DNA from: Elusimicrobiota bacterium
GTDB taxonomy: Bacteria; Elusimicrobiota; Elusimicrobia; UBA1565
Direction: 5' to 3'
DNA length: 64,000 nucleotides
NCBI GenBank assembly: GCA_041660925.1
Contig: JBAZVI010000008.1
Span: 62,001-126,000, forward strand
The notes beneath the pieces are model-generated. The model was not told where the DNA came from. It saw nothing but the letters and a program-made list of their open reading frames with translations, and did no database searches. Shown one piece after another: positions 8,414-16,190 of the stretch (position 1 is the stretch's first letter; each line of letters begins with the position of its first letter). A program made the translations under genes and the position numbers.

Positions 8414-9515
8414 ACTCCGCAGGAGGGGCCTTGAGTTCGAGCGTCGCGGCCGTGCGGAGCTTCTTCAGGTAGTCGATGAGCGCCGTCTGCGACTGCATGT
8501 TGTAGAGGAACTGGCCGATGTCGCCCTTGAAGCGCTCGAAGGTGATGGAGTCCTTGGCCTTCTTCTCCTGGACGCGGATGAGGTGGAAGCCGAACTTGCT
8601 CTCCACCGGCTCGCTGATCTCGCCGACCGGGAGGGCGAAGGCGGCCTTCTCGAACTCGGAGGGCATCCAGCCGCGCAGGATGAAGCCCAGGTCGCCGCCG
8701 CGCGGGGCGCTCTCGGCGTCGTCGGACTCCTTCATCGCGGTCTCGGCGAAGTCGGCGCCCTCGACGAGCTTCTTGCGCAGGGCCTCGGTGCGCTTGAGCG
8801 CCTGGTTGCGCTCGACGAGCGCGGCCCCGGGGGCCGTCTTCACGAGCAGGTGGGAGACGCGCACGCGCTCGGCCACCGCGTCCCTCATCCGCATGCCGAA
8901 GGCGAGGTAGGCCTGGCCGGTCTCCTCGGGCATGCCCTTGACGACGTCGGTGCTGCCGGAGGCCACGAGCTTCAGCTTGTCGTAGGCGGCCTGCAGGGCC
9001 TTGTCGTCGGGCTCCTTGACGGTGGGCCGGACCTTCTCCTCGATGACCTTGCGCATGAGCAGCTGGCGCCGGATGCGGTCCTGGAACTGCTCCTCGTTGA
9101 GCCCTTCCTTCTTGAGCTCCTCGAGCAGCGCGCCCTTCATCTCGCCGTCGCTGCGCTTCTTGCCCGTGGCCTCGTCGAGGCGGAAGTTGCGCTCCTGGAT
9201 CTCCTCGATGCCCTTCTCGAGCTCGCGGGCGTAGACCTTCAGGCCGAGCTTCTCCCCTTCCTGGGCGAGCAGCTCGTCGTCGACCATCTGGTCGAGCACC
9301 TTCTGGCGCATCTCCTTGACCGCTTCGTCCTCGCGCAGGAGCTGGGGCATGCCGCGCATCCAGCTCTCGGTCACCGACTTCACGTTCTTGCGGTACTCCG
9401 AGAGCAGCAGGGGCTTGCCGTTGACGCGGGCGACGACGTCCTCGAGCACGGCGGCCGAGAGGGGCGCGGCGGCGAGGAGCACGGCGAGAGCGAGGGTCCT
9501 ATTTGAACTGGGCAT
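8412..9515 (-). CDS. surA: SurA-like periplasmic peptidyl-prolyl isomerase
   Basis: The 367-residue protein has a signal peptide (RTLALAVLLAAAPLSA), a SurA-type N-terminal chaperone domain (about 25-190, helical, with VLEDVVARVNGKPLLLSEY) and one parvulin domain (about 210-315). The parvulin core is RVSHLLVK, then GGDLGF, FEKAAFALPVGEISEPV and SKFGFHLIRV. It should help fold outer-membrane proteins. The ATG at 9515 lies 17 bases inside the end of the upstream ppiC-like gene. E. coli SurA has two parvulin domains; this one has a single domain, like many deeper-branching homologues. Confidence 0.85.
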   Translation of the reverse strand: MPSSNRTLALAVLLAAAPLSAAVLEDVVARVNGKPLLLSEYRKNVKSVTESWMRGMPQLLREDEAVKEMRQKVLDQMVDDELLAQEGEKLGLKVYARELEKGIEEIQERNFRLDEATGKKRSDGEMKGALLEELKKEGLNEEQFQDRIRRQLLMRKVIEEKVRPTVKEPDDKALQAAYDKLKLVASGSTDVVKGMPEETGQAYLAFGMRMRDAVAERVRVSHLLVKTAPGAALVERNQALKRTEALRKKLVEGADFAETAMKESDDAESAPRGGDLGFILRGWMPSEFEKAAFALPVGEISEPVESKFGFHLIRVQEKKAKDSITFERFKGDIGQFLYNMQSQTALIDYLKKLRTAATLELKAPPAE

Positions 9516-10317
9516 CGAGCACCTCCACGGGGAAAGACGTCTGGAGCGACTGAAGATGGCGGTCGAGCTTCTCCTTCTCGAGTATCCGGCGGATCCTCGG
9601 CTCGGCCTTCTCATAGGGGACGGGCTTCTCCCCCTCCTTCTGCACGACGTGATAGCCGAACTTGCTGCGCACGGGGCCGGCGATCTCGCCGGTCTTCATG
9701 TGCCAGACCACTTCGAACTCGGGGATGAGCTCGCCGAAGAGGGCCGGGGGCATGCGCCCGCCGCCGGCGGCGGTGTCGGCGTCGAGGGAGAGCTTCTGGG
9801 CGATGGCCGCGAAGCCGCCCCCGCGGGCGGCCGCGGCGGCCTTCTCGGCCTCCTCGGGAGAGGCGAGGAGGATGTGCCGGACCTGGGCCTCGGCGGGGTG
9901 CTTCTCGAAGAAGGCGCGGATCTCGGCCTCCTCCACCTTGAGGACCCCTTTGCTCCGCAGCTCCTCGAACCACATCCGCGTGAGCAGGTAGTCTCCGGCC
10001 TCGCGGAGCTTCTCTTCTTCCTCGCGGCGCAGCGCGGCGACCTGGTCGCGGTACTCCGTGCGCTTCTCGACGCCGGCCTTGCGGGCGGCCTCGAGGACCA
10101 TCTTCTCCCGGATGAGCACGTCGAGGAACTGGCGCTGGCCGTAAGGGCTGAGCACGTAGTTGCGGTAGTCCGGAGCGACCTCGCCGAGCTTGCGCCGGAA
10201 CTCCGATTCGGTGATGTAGGAGCGGCCGACCCGCGCGATGCGGCGGTCCTCTCCGCGCCGACAGGCGGCGGCGAAAAGCAGCAGGGAAACGGCTCCGAAA
10301 GCGAGGGCCCTCGTCAT
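9499..10317 (-). CDS. PpiC-type parvulin lipoprotein
   Basis: A 272-residue protein with an export signal and lipobox (LLFAAAC) that should be lipidated and held in the periplasm. A SurA_N-like helical region (IARVGRSYITESEFRRKL onward) precedes a parvulin domain (QVRHILL, then GGGRMP, then SKFGYHVVQKEG). It likely works as a folding factor like PrsA, alongside the SurA-like protein encoded directly downstream with a 17-base overlap. It starts 6 bases after the mfd stop. I see no promoter in that gap, so it is probably cotranscribed with hemA-hemC-mfd. Confidence 0.85.
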   Translation of the reverse strand: MTRALAFGAVSLLLFAAACRRGEDRRIARVGRSYITESEFRRKLGEVAPDYRNYVLSPYGQRQFLDVLIREKMVLEAARKAGVEKRTEYRDQVAALRREEEEKLREAGDYLLTRMWFEELRSKGVLKVEEAEIRAFFEKHPAEAQVRHILLASPEEAEKAAAAARGGGFAAIAQKLSLDADTAAGGGRMPPALFGELIPEFEVVWHMKTGEIAGPVRSKFGYHVVQKEGEKPVPYEKAEPRIRRILEKEKLDRHLQSLQTSFPVEVLDAQFK

Positions 10318-10322
10318 GGGGG

Positions 10323-13300
10323 CTACTTTACCATTTTCCGTGCGAAGAGGGCCTCGAGCCGGTCGACCGCGGCCTCCCCGCCCAGCCGGACGCGGAAGCC
10401 GTCCCCCTCGGAGGAGCGCAGGAACTCGAGGCGCGGTCCGAGCTCCCCCATCCAGCGGGAGAGGACCTCGGCCTCCGGCCCCCCGCCGGGATGGAAGTGG
10501 ACCTCCGCCGCCCCCGGCCGCTCGGCCACGACGCGCACCCCGAAGGCGGCGGCCGCGCGCCGCAGGCGCAGGACCCGGAAGAGGTTGCGCACCGGCTCGG
10601 GCGGCGGACCGGAGAGGTCGGTGAGCTCGGCCTCGAGCCTCGGGAAGTCCGCCTCCTCGGCGCCGAGGAGCCGCTTGTAGAACTCGATGCGCTCGAAGTC
10701 CCCGGGCAGGTAGTCCTCGGGGAGGAAGGCGGGGACCGCGAGGTCCATGGTCGGCGGCTCGGGAGGGCGCTTCGCGCCCTTGCGCCGCTGCAGACGCCGG
10801 ACCTCGTCGTCGAGCATCTGGCAGTAGAACTCGAGGCCGACGGAGTTCAGATAGCCGCTCTGCCGCGAGCCGAGCAGGTCGCCGGCCCCGCGGATCTCGA
10901 GGTCCCGCATCGCCAGCTGCAGGCCCGAGCCCAGCTGGGTGAACTCGCGCAGCGCCCGCAGACGGGCCCGCGCCTCCTCGGTGAGCGGCTCCTCCGAGTC
11001 GGGCTTGGCGGGATAATAGAGCCAGCAGTAGGCCTTCTGCCGCTCGCGGCCGATGCGCCCGCGCAGCTGATAGAGCTGCGAGAGCCCGAAGGCGTGCGCG
11101 TCCTCGACGAGCAGGGTGTTGACCGTCGGGATGTCGAGACCCGACTCGATGATGGTGGAGGCCGCGAGCACATCGGACTTGCGGTTGAAGAAGTCCCACA
11201 TCGCCGTCTCGAGCGCGTCGGCGCGCATCTGCCCGTGCGCGACGGCGATCCGCAGGCCCGGGAGGCGCTCCCGGAGCTCGGCGACCCGCGCCGGGAGGTC
11301 GCGCACGCGGTTGCAGAGGTAGAAGACCTGCCCGCCGCGCGCGAGTTCCGCCTCGATGGAGGCGCAGACATGGCGGAGGTCGTAGGGGAGCACCCCCGTC
11401 GAGATCGGCTGGCGCCCGGTCGGGGCGCTGCGGATGAGCGAGACGCCGCGCAGGCCGCTGAGGGCCTGGTAGAGCGTGCGGGGGATGGGCGTCGCCGAGA
11501 GCGCGAGACTGTGCACGTCCTTGCGCAGGGCCTTCAGCCGCTCCTTGTCGCGGACCCCGAAGCGGTGCTCCTCGTCGATGACGAGCAGGCCGAGGTCCTT
11601 GAAGCGCACATCGCCCTGGAGGAGGCGGTGCGTCCCCACCACGACGTCGGCCTCCCCCCGGGCGAGGGCCTCGAGCGTCCGCCTCTGCTCGGCCGCGGTC
11701 TGGAAGCGCGAGAGCCCGACGACGCGGACCGGATACTCGGCGAAGCGCGCGCGGAAGACCCGCAGGTGCTGGTCGGCGAGGATCGTCGTGGGCACGAGCA
11801 GCGCGCACTGCGCGCCGTTGGCGGCGCACTTGAGCGCGGCCCGCATGGCCACCTCGGTCTTGCCGAAGCCCACGTCGCCGACGACGACGCGGTCCATCGG
11901 GTGGGGCGACTGCATGTCCGAGCAGACCTCCTCGATGGCGCGGCGCTGGTCGGGGGTCTCCTCAAAGGGGAAGGACTCGGCGAACTCCTCCTCCATGCGC
12001 GTGGGGCCGCCGAAGGCGCGGCCCGGCAGGGCGGCGCGCTCGGCCTGCAGGCGCAGCAGTTCGTCGGCCATCTCGCGCACGCCCTCGCGCACGCGTTCCT
12101 GGACCTCCTCCCAGCCCTCCCCCTCCAGCGAGGAGAGCCGCGGCCGGGCGCCCTCGGCGCCGACGAACTTCTGCACCTGCCGGAAGTCCGTCATGGGGAT
12201 GAACATCCGGTCGCCGCCGCGGAACTCGAGGGTCAGGCAGTCGGTCGCCGACTCCTCTTCACCGGAGGGCGCGGCGCGGCCCAGGATGCGCTTGCCGTCC
12301 TCGCGCGGAGCGGAGGAGTCCGGCGCGACGCGCACGCGCACCGTCTCCAGGCCGTGGTAGCGCGCGACGCCGCAGCGTTCGTGGACGACGTAGTCGCCCT
12401 TGCGCAGCTCGCCCCAGCGCAGGCGGCCGGCGCCGGCGTGCTTGGCGGCCCAGCCCCTGGGGGGCCGGTAGCGGCGGCCGAAGATCTCGGCGGTGGAGAG
12501 CACCGCCAGCTTGAGCCCCGGCAGAAGGAAGCCGCGGCGCAGGGGACCGATGAGGAACTGCGCTCCACCGGCGCGGCGCTCGAGCATCTCCTGCACGCGC
12601 TCGTCCTCGCCGCGGTTGAGCGAGAAGAGGAGCGTCGTCCAGCCCGCGCGCTCCCATTCGGCGAGCCGCGCCGCGAGCAGGCCCATGTCCCCGCGGACGA
12701 CGGGCGGCTCGGCCCCGCCGAGGTCGAGGCCTTCGGCCGAGGAGATGCCGACGACGACGGCCCGCGCGGGGGGCTCCTCGAGCAGGCCCTCCTCGTAGAG
12801 CCAGAGGGCGTCGGAGAGCCGCTCGCGCAGGGTCGCGGACGGAGCCGCGGGTGCGGCGACGGTCTCGCCCGCCGCGGGGTCCGGGGGAGCCGGGACGGCG
12901 ACGGCCTCGTCGAGGAAGTCGGTGAGGCCCGCCTGCGTGGAGGGGTCGAAGAGCCGGATGGACTCCACGCGGTCGCCGTCGAAGAGGAGGCGGGCGGGGC
13001 GGGCGGGCTCGGGAGGGAAGAGGTCCACCACCGCGCCGCGGATCGCGAACTCGCCGGGCGCCTCCGCGAACTCGACGCGCCGATAGCCGAGGGCGGCGAG
13101 CCGCTCGACGAGCGGCCCGCGCGGGACCTTCTCGCCGGCGTGCAGCGCGAGCCGGAGCGCGGCGTACTCCCCGGCGCCGGGCGCCGCTCCGGCGAGCCCC
13201 TCCGGGGTCGCGAGCACGATGCGCGCTCCGCGGTGCAGGCGCTCGAGCGCCTCGGCGCGCCCGGCGGGGTCCTCTCCGAAGAAGGCGGTCTCGACCTTCG

Positions 13301-13529
13301 CCCCGCGCACGGCGGAGAGGGCCCGGAGGGCGTCCTCGAGGTCCTCGAGCGCTTCCTCGTCGCGCAGGGCGCAGACGATGGGCCCCTCACCCGCAGGACG
13401 CAGCGCGCGCGCCACCGGCTCCGGGAGGCCCGTGCCGTCGAGGATCCCGAGCACGAGCTGCGCCCAGGCGCCGGGACCGGGGACCCCGCAGAGCCGCACG
13501 AGCGGGGAGGCGGGACCTTTCTTCTTCAA
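10323..13529 (-). CDS. mfd: Transcription-repair coupling factor Mfd
   Basis: Mfd removes stalled RNA polymerase and recruits UvrA. I place the start at a TTG (13529) that overlaps the hemC TGA (TTGA), giving 1068 residues, slightly shorter than the usual ~1150. It contains a UvrB-homology N-terminal part, an RNA-polymerase-interacting domain around GDYVVHERCGVARYHG, helicase motifs (GDVGFGKTE Walker A, DEEH, SATPIPRTL) and TRG-type motifs such as IIESGLDIP and QLRGRIGR. The C-terminal regulatory domain ends FARKMVK. The long frame on the opposite strand is a shadow. Confidence 0.95.
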   Translation of the reverse strand: MKKKGPASPLVRLCGVPGPGAWAQLVLGILDGTGLPEPVARALRPAGEGPIVCALRDEEALEDLEDALRALSAVRGAKVETAFFGEDPAGRAEALERLHRGARIVLATPEGLAGAAPGAGEYAALRLALHAGEKVPRGPLVERLAALGYRRVEFAEAPGEFAIRGAVVDLFPPEPARPARLLFDGDRVESIRLFDPSTQAGLTDFLDEAVAVPAPPDPAAGETVAAPAAPSATLRERLSDALWLYEEGLLEEPPARAVVVGISSAEGLDLGGAEPPVVRGDMGLLAARLAEWERAGWTTLLFSLNRGEDERVQEMLERRAGGAQFLIGPLRRGFLLPGLKLAVLSTAEIFGRRYRPPRGWAAKHAGAGRLRWGELRKGDYVVHERCGVARYHGLETVRVRVAPDSSAPREDGKRILGRAAPSGEEESATDCLTLEFRGGDRMFIPMTDFRQVQKFVGAEGARPRLSSLEGEGWEEVQERVREGVREMADELLRLQAERAALPGRAFGGPTRMEEEFAESFPFEETPDQRRAIEEVCSDMQSPHPMDRVVVGDVGFGKTEVAMRAALKCAANGAQCALLVPTTILADQHLRVFRARFAEYPVRVVGLSRFQTAAEQRRTLEALARGEADVVVGTHRLLQGDVRFKDLGLLVIDEEHRFGVRDKERLKALRKDVHSLALSATPIPRTLYQALSGLRGVSLIRSAPTGRQPISTGVLPYDLRHVCASIEAELARGGQVFYLCNRVRDLPARVAELRERLPGLRIAVAHGQMRADALETAMWDFFNRKSDVLAASTIIESGLDIPTVNTLLVEDAHAFGLSQLYQLRGRIGRERQKAYCWLYYPAKPDSEEPLTEEARARLRALREFTQLGSGLQLAMRDLEIRGAGDLLGSRQSGYLNSVGLEFYCQMLDDEVRRLQRRKGAKRPPEPPTMDLAVPAFLPEDYLPGDFERIEFYKRLLGAEEADFPRLEAELTDLSGPPPEPVRNLFRVLRLRRAAAAFGVRVVAERPGAAEVHFHPGGGPEAEVLSRWMGELGPRLEFLRSSEGDGFRVRLGGEAAVDRLEALFARKMVK

Positions 13530-14437
13530 GCGGGGAGCCGGTCGCGGAGGCTGCGCGCGAGCGCGAAGGCGTCCTCGGTCGACGGGCCGCAGGTCCCCTC
13601 GAGACGCACGGCGTCGGCGCCGTCGTCGCGGGACCAGAAGACGCGCAGGCGCCGCTCCCCGCCGGCTCCGACGGACGCCAGGGCGCCGAGCGGGGTCGAG
13701 CAGCCGCCGCCCACCGCCGAGAGGAAGGCGCGCTCGAGCTCGACCTCCAGGCGCGTGCGCTCGTGGGCGACCCGGGACAGCGCGGCGAGGACTTCGGAGC
13801 GGTCGGCGCGGGCCTCGAGAGCGAGCGCGCCCTGCCCGGGCGCGGGGAGAACGAGCTCGGGCGGGAGCGGCTCGCGCGGCACCTCGTCGAGGCCGAGCCG
13901 GCGCAGGCCGGCGGCGGCGAGCACGAGCCCGGCCCAGCCGTGCTCCTTGAGCTTGCGCAGGCGCGTGTCCACGTTGCCGCGCACCGCCGTGAAGGCAAGT
14001 CCGGCGCGCGCGCGCCGCAGCTGAACCTGCCGGCGCAGGGAGGCGGTCGCGATGACGCCGCCCTCCGGGACCTGCGCCCAGGACGGGCTCGTCCCCGGGA
14101 TGAAGGCGTCGCGCGGGTCCTCGCGCTCCGGGAAGGCGGCGAGGACGAGTCCCTTGGGAAGCTCTCCGGGAAGGTCCTTCGAGGAGTGCACGGCGTAGTC
14201 GATCTCGCCGCGCAGGAGGGCCTCTTCGATCTCCTTCACGAACATCGCTTTGACGTTGGGAGAAGAAGGCTTCACGGGAGCATCGGGTCGCGCGAGGCTG
14301 AATGCGTCGCCCGAGGTCTTGATGAAGACGAACTCGGTCTCGAGGCCGGGGTTCGCCTCCTCGATGCGCCGGGCGATCTGGGCGGACTGGGCGCGGGCGA
14401 GGGGCGACCCGCGTGTTCCAAGGCGCATTCTCTTCAT
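13526..14437 (-). CDS. hemC: Porphobilinogen deaminase HemC
   Basis: HemC joins four porphobilinogens into hydroxymethylbilane for haem biosynthesis. The 303-residue product begins MKRMRLGTRGSPLA and carries HSSKDLP, the substrate-binding Arg motif ASLRRQVQL, the RGNVDTRL motif and the cofactor-attachment loop GGGCSTPLGA. The Cys of that loop should bind dipyrromethane. The ATG overlaps the hemA stop (ATGA), and GGGAG sits a few bases upstream. No hemB, hemD or hemE is in this window. Confidence 0.95.
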   Translation of the reverse strand: MKRMRLGTRGSPLARAQSAQIARRIEEANPGLETEFVFIKTSGDAFSLARPDAPVKPSSPNVKAMFVKEIEEALLRGEIDYAVHSSKDLPGELPKGLVLAAFPEREDPRDAFIPGTSPSWAQVPEGGVIATASLRRQVQLRRARAGLAFTAVRGNVDTRLRKLKEHGWAGLVLAAAGLRRLGLDEVPREPLPPELVLPAPGQGALALEARADRSEVLAALSRVAHERTRLEVELERAFLSAVGGGCSTPLGALASVGAGGERRLRVFWSRDDGADAVRLEGTCGPSTEDAFALARSLRDRLPA

Positions 14438-15516
14438 GGTCGCATCTCCCTGGGAGCACGTCGGAGCGTCGCCTGCTCGCCGCGCAGCGTGGCCTGGAGC
14501 CAGGAGTCGAAGCAGAGCGCCTCGAGGCCGGCGAGCTCGCGCGCCTTCTCCACCTCGCCGCGGCGGCGCTCGAGGTTCTCGGCGACGATGGCCTCGAGGT
14601 CCTTGAGCGCGTAGAGATAGACGTCGTCGAGGGCGCCGACGTCCTCGGCCACGTCGCGCGGCATCGCGATGTCGATGAGGAAGAGCGAACGCCCGTGGCG
14701 CCGCGCGAGCGCGGTCTCGACGGCCTCGCGCCGGAGCACGGGCTCGGGCGCGCCGGTGGAGGCGAGGACGACGTCGGTCTCCGCGAGGAGGTCCGGGAAG
14801 GACTCCCAGGACACGACGGAGACCTCCGTTCCGGCCTTGGCGGCCTCCGGCGTCAGCGCCGCGGAGAGCTCCTGCGCCCGCGAGAGGGTCCGGTTGGCGA
14901 TGCGCACACGGCCCGCGCGGGCCTCCAGGAGGTGCCGGACCGTCTTCTCCGCCATCTCGCCGGCGCCGAGGACGAGCACGCGGCAGTCCTTGAGCCGGCC
15001 GAAGACGCGCTCGGCGAGCTCGACGGCGACGGAGGCCGCCGAGGTCTGCCCCATCGCGAGGGCGGTGCGGGTGCGCACCTCCTTGCCGACGAAGAGGGCT
15101 CGCTGGAAGAGGGTGTTGGTGAACTTGCCCGTGACCGCGGCGGCGCGCGCGGCCTCGTAGGCGCCCTTCACCTGGGCGAGGATCTCGCTCTCGCCGAGCA
15201 CCAGCGAGTCGAGCCCCGCGGAGACCTCGAAGAGGTGGCGCACGGCCTCCCCGTCGACGGCGGAGGACGCCCGGGCGGCGAAGCCCTCCCCCCCCAGCCC
15301 CTCGACGAGGGAGGCGAGCCGGGCGCTGAGCGCCGCCCCCTCTCCCTCGGCGAAGGCGTAGACCTCGAAGCGGTTGCAGGTGGAGAGCGCGACGGTCTCC
15401 GCGAAGCCGGCCTCCCCCGCCGCGGAGAGGACGGCGCGGGCGTCGAGCCGCGCCAGCCTCTCGCGCAGCTCGAGCGGCCCGGTGCGGTGGTTGACTCCGA
15501 CGAGGACGATGGGCAC
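14434..15516 (-). CDS. hemA: Glutamyl-tRNA reductase HemA
   Basis: This enzyme makes glutamate-1-semialdehyde from Glu-tRNA, the first step of C5-pathway tetrapyrrole synthesis. The start is GTG at 15516 (read MPIVLVGVNHRT). The catalytic Cys is in STCNRFEVYA (residue 47). GLDSLVLGESEI and the NADPH-binding VLVLGAGEMAEKT are intact. At 360 residues it is shorter than the usual ~420, with a short C-terminal dimerisation domain. It heads the hemA-hemC-mfd-ppiC-surA unit. Its -10 (TAGAAT) is only 9 bases before the GTG. Confidence 0.94.
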   Translation of the reverse strand: MPIVLVGVNHRTGPLELRERLARLDARAVLSAAGEAGFAETVALSTCNRFEVYAFAEGEGAALSARLASLVEGLGGEGFAARASSAVDGEAVRHLFEVSAGLDSLVLGESEILAQVKGAYEAARAAAVTGKFTNTLFQRALFVGKEVRTRTALAMGQTSAASVAVELAERVFGRLKDCRVLVLGAGEMAEKTVRHLLEARAGRVRIANRTLSRAQELSAALTPEAAKAGTEVSVVSWESFPDLLAETDVVLASTGAPEPVLRREAVETALARRHGRSLFLIDIAMPRDVAEDVGALDDVYLYALKDLEAIVAENLERRRGEVEKARELAGLEALCFDSWLQATLRGEQATLRRAPREMRP

Positions 15517-15525
15517 TCCGGCTCC

Positions 15526-15531
15526 ATTCTA
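15526..15531 (-). promoter_or_regulatory. -10 hexamer for hemA
   Basis: TAGAAT on the minus strand, 9 bases before the GTG of hemA. No good -35 is visible. The predicted mRNA is leaderless or nearly so. Confidence 0.5.
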
Positions 15532-15550
15532 CTATAGACCGCCCGCGTGA

Positions 15551-15556
15551 TATCAT
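15551..15556 (+). promoter_or_regulatory. -10 hexamer for the pseudouridine synthase gene
   Basis: TATCAT, 8 bases before the ATG at 15565. It lies back to back with the hemA promoter. Confidence 0.5.
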
Positions 15557-15564
15557 ACGGACCC

Positions 15565-16131
15565 ATGACGACGGCCCGGACGGTCCTCTTCAACAAGCCC
15601 TACGGAGTGCTCTCGCAGTTCACCCCACGCGACGGGCATCCCTCGCTCGCCGGCTTCGGCCTGCCCGCGGGCCTCTATGCGGCGGGACGGCTCGACCACG
15701 ACAGCGAGGGGCTGCTCCTGCTGACCTCGGACGGGGCGCTTCACCATCGTCTCACGGACCCGCGCTTCGCGCACCCGCGGACCTACCTCGCGCAGGTCGA
15801 GCGCGTTCCCGCGGCGTCGGCCCTCGCGCTCCTCGCGCGAGGGCCGGAGCTCGCGGAGGGTCCGACGCGTCCCTGCAAGGTCCGTCTCCTCGGAGAGGAC
15901 CCCTCGCTGCCGCCGCGCGACCCGCCCGTCCGCTTCCGCAAGAGCGTCCCGACGGCCTGGCTCGAGCTGACGCTCACGGAGGGGCGCAATCGCCAGGTCC
16001 GGCGGATGACCGCGGCCGTCGGGCACCCCACCCTGCGGCTGGTGCGGGTCCGCATCGGAGCTCTGAGCCTCGAAGGACTCGAGCCGGGCCGCTGGCGCGC
16101 GCTCACCCCCTCCGAACTCCGCGGCCTGTAG
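15565..16131 (+). CDS. RluE/RsuA-family rRNA pseudouridine synthase
   Basis: The 188-residue enzyme has the RsuA/RluB/E/F catalytic core without an S4 domain, as in RluE: NKPYGVLSQF, then GRLDHDSEGLLLLTSDG with the catalytic Asp in GRLDHDS, then EGRNRQVRRM. RluE modifies U2457 of 23S rRNA in E. coli; the target here is inferred only from overall similarity and size. The ATG at 15565 is preferred over an upstream GTG (15547) because the -10 TATCAT overlaps that stretch. A bidirectional terminator follows. Confidence 0.88.
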   Translation: MTTARTVLFNKPYGVLSQFTPRDGHPSLAGFGLPAGLYAAGRLDHDSEGLLLLTSDGALHHRLTDPRFAHPRTYLAQVERVPAASALALLARGPELAEGPTRPCKVRLLGEDPSLPPRDPPVRFRKSVPTAWLELTLTEGRNRQVRRMTAAVGHPTLRLVRVRIGALSLEGLEPGRWRALTPSELRGL

Positions 16132-16135
16132 AACG

Positions 16136-16164
16136 AGGAGCCCTCCCGTACGGGGAGGGCTCCT
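16136..16164. terminator. Bidirectional terminator between convergent genes
   Basis: A perfect 12-bp stem (16136-16147 with 16153-16164) with a 5-base loop lies between the pseudouridine synthase stop and the GH3 stop. Confidence 0.65.
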
Positions 16165-16190
16165 GCGTCCGCGATCCCGAAGGACCCGAG

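Noticed and set aside
10491..14024. 1177-codon open frame on the plus strand opposite mfd and hemC
   Set aside because: It is the mirror of highly GC-rich coding sequence. The minus strand holds intact mfd and hemC with all motifs, and the plus-strand translation is low-complexity Arg/Gly/Ala.
15534..15540. ATAGACC between hemA and the RluE-like gene
   Set aside because: Only 17 bases from the -10 and overlapping the divergent promoters; spacing does not fit.
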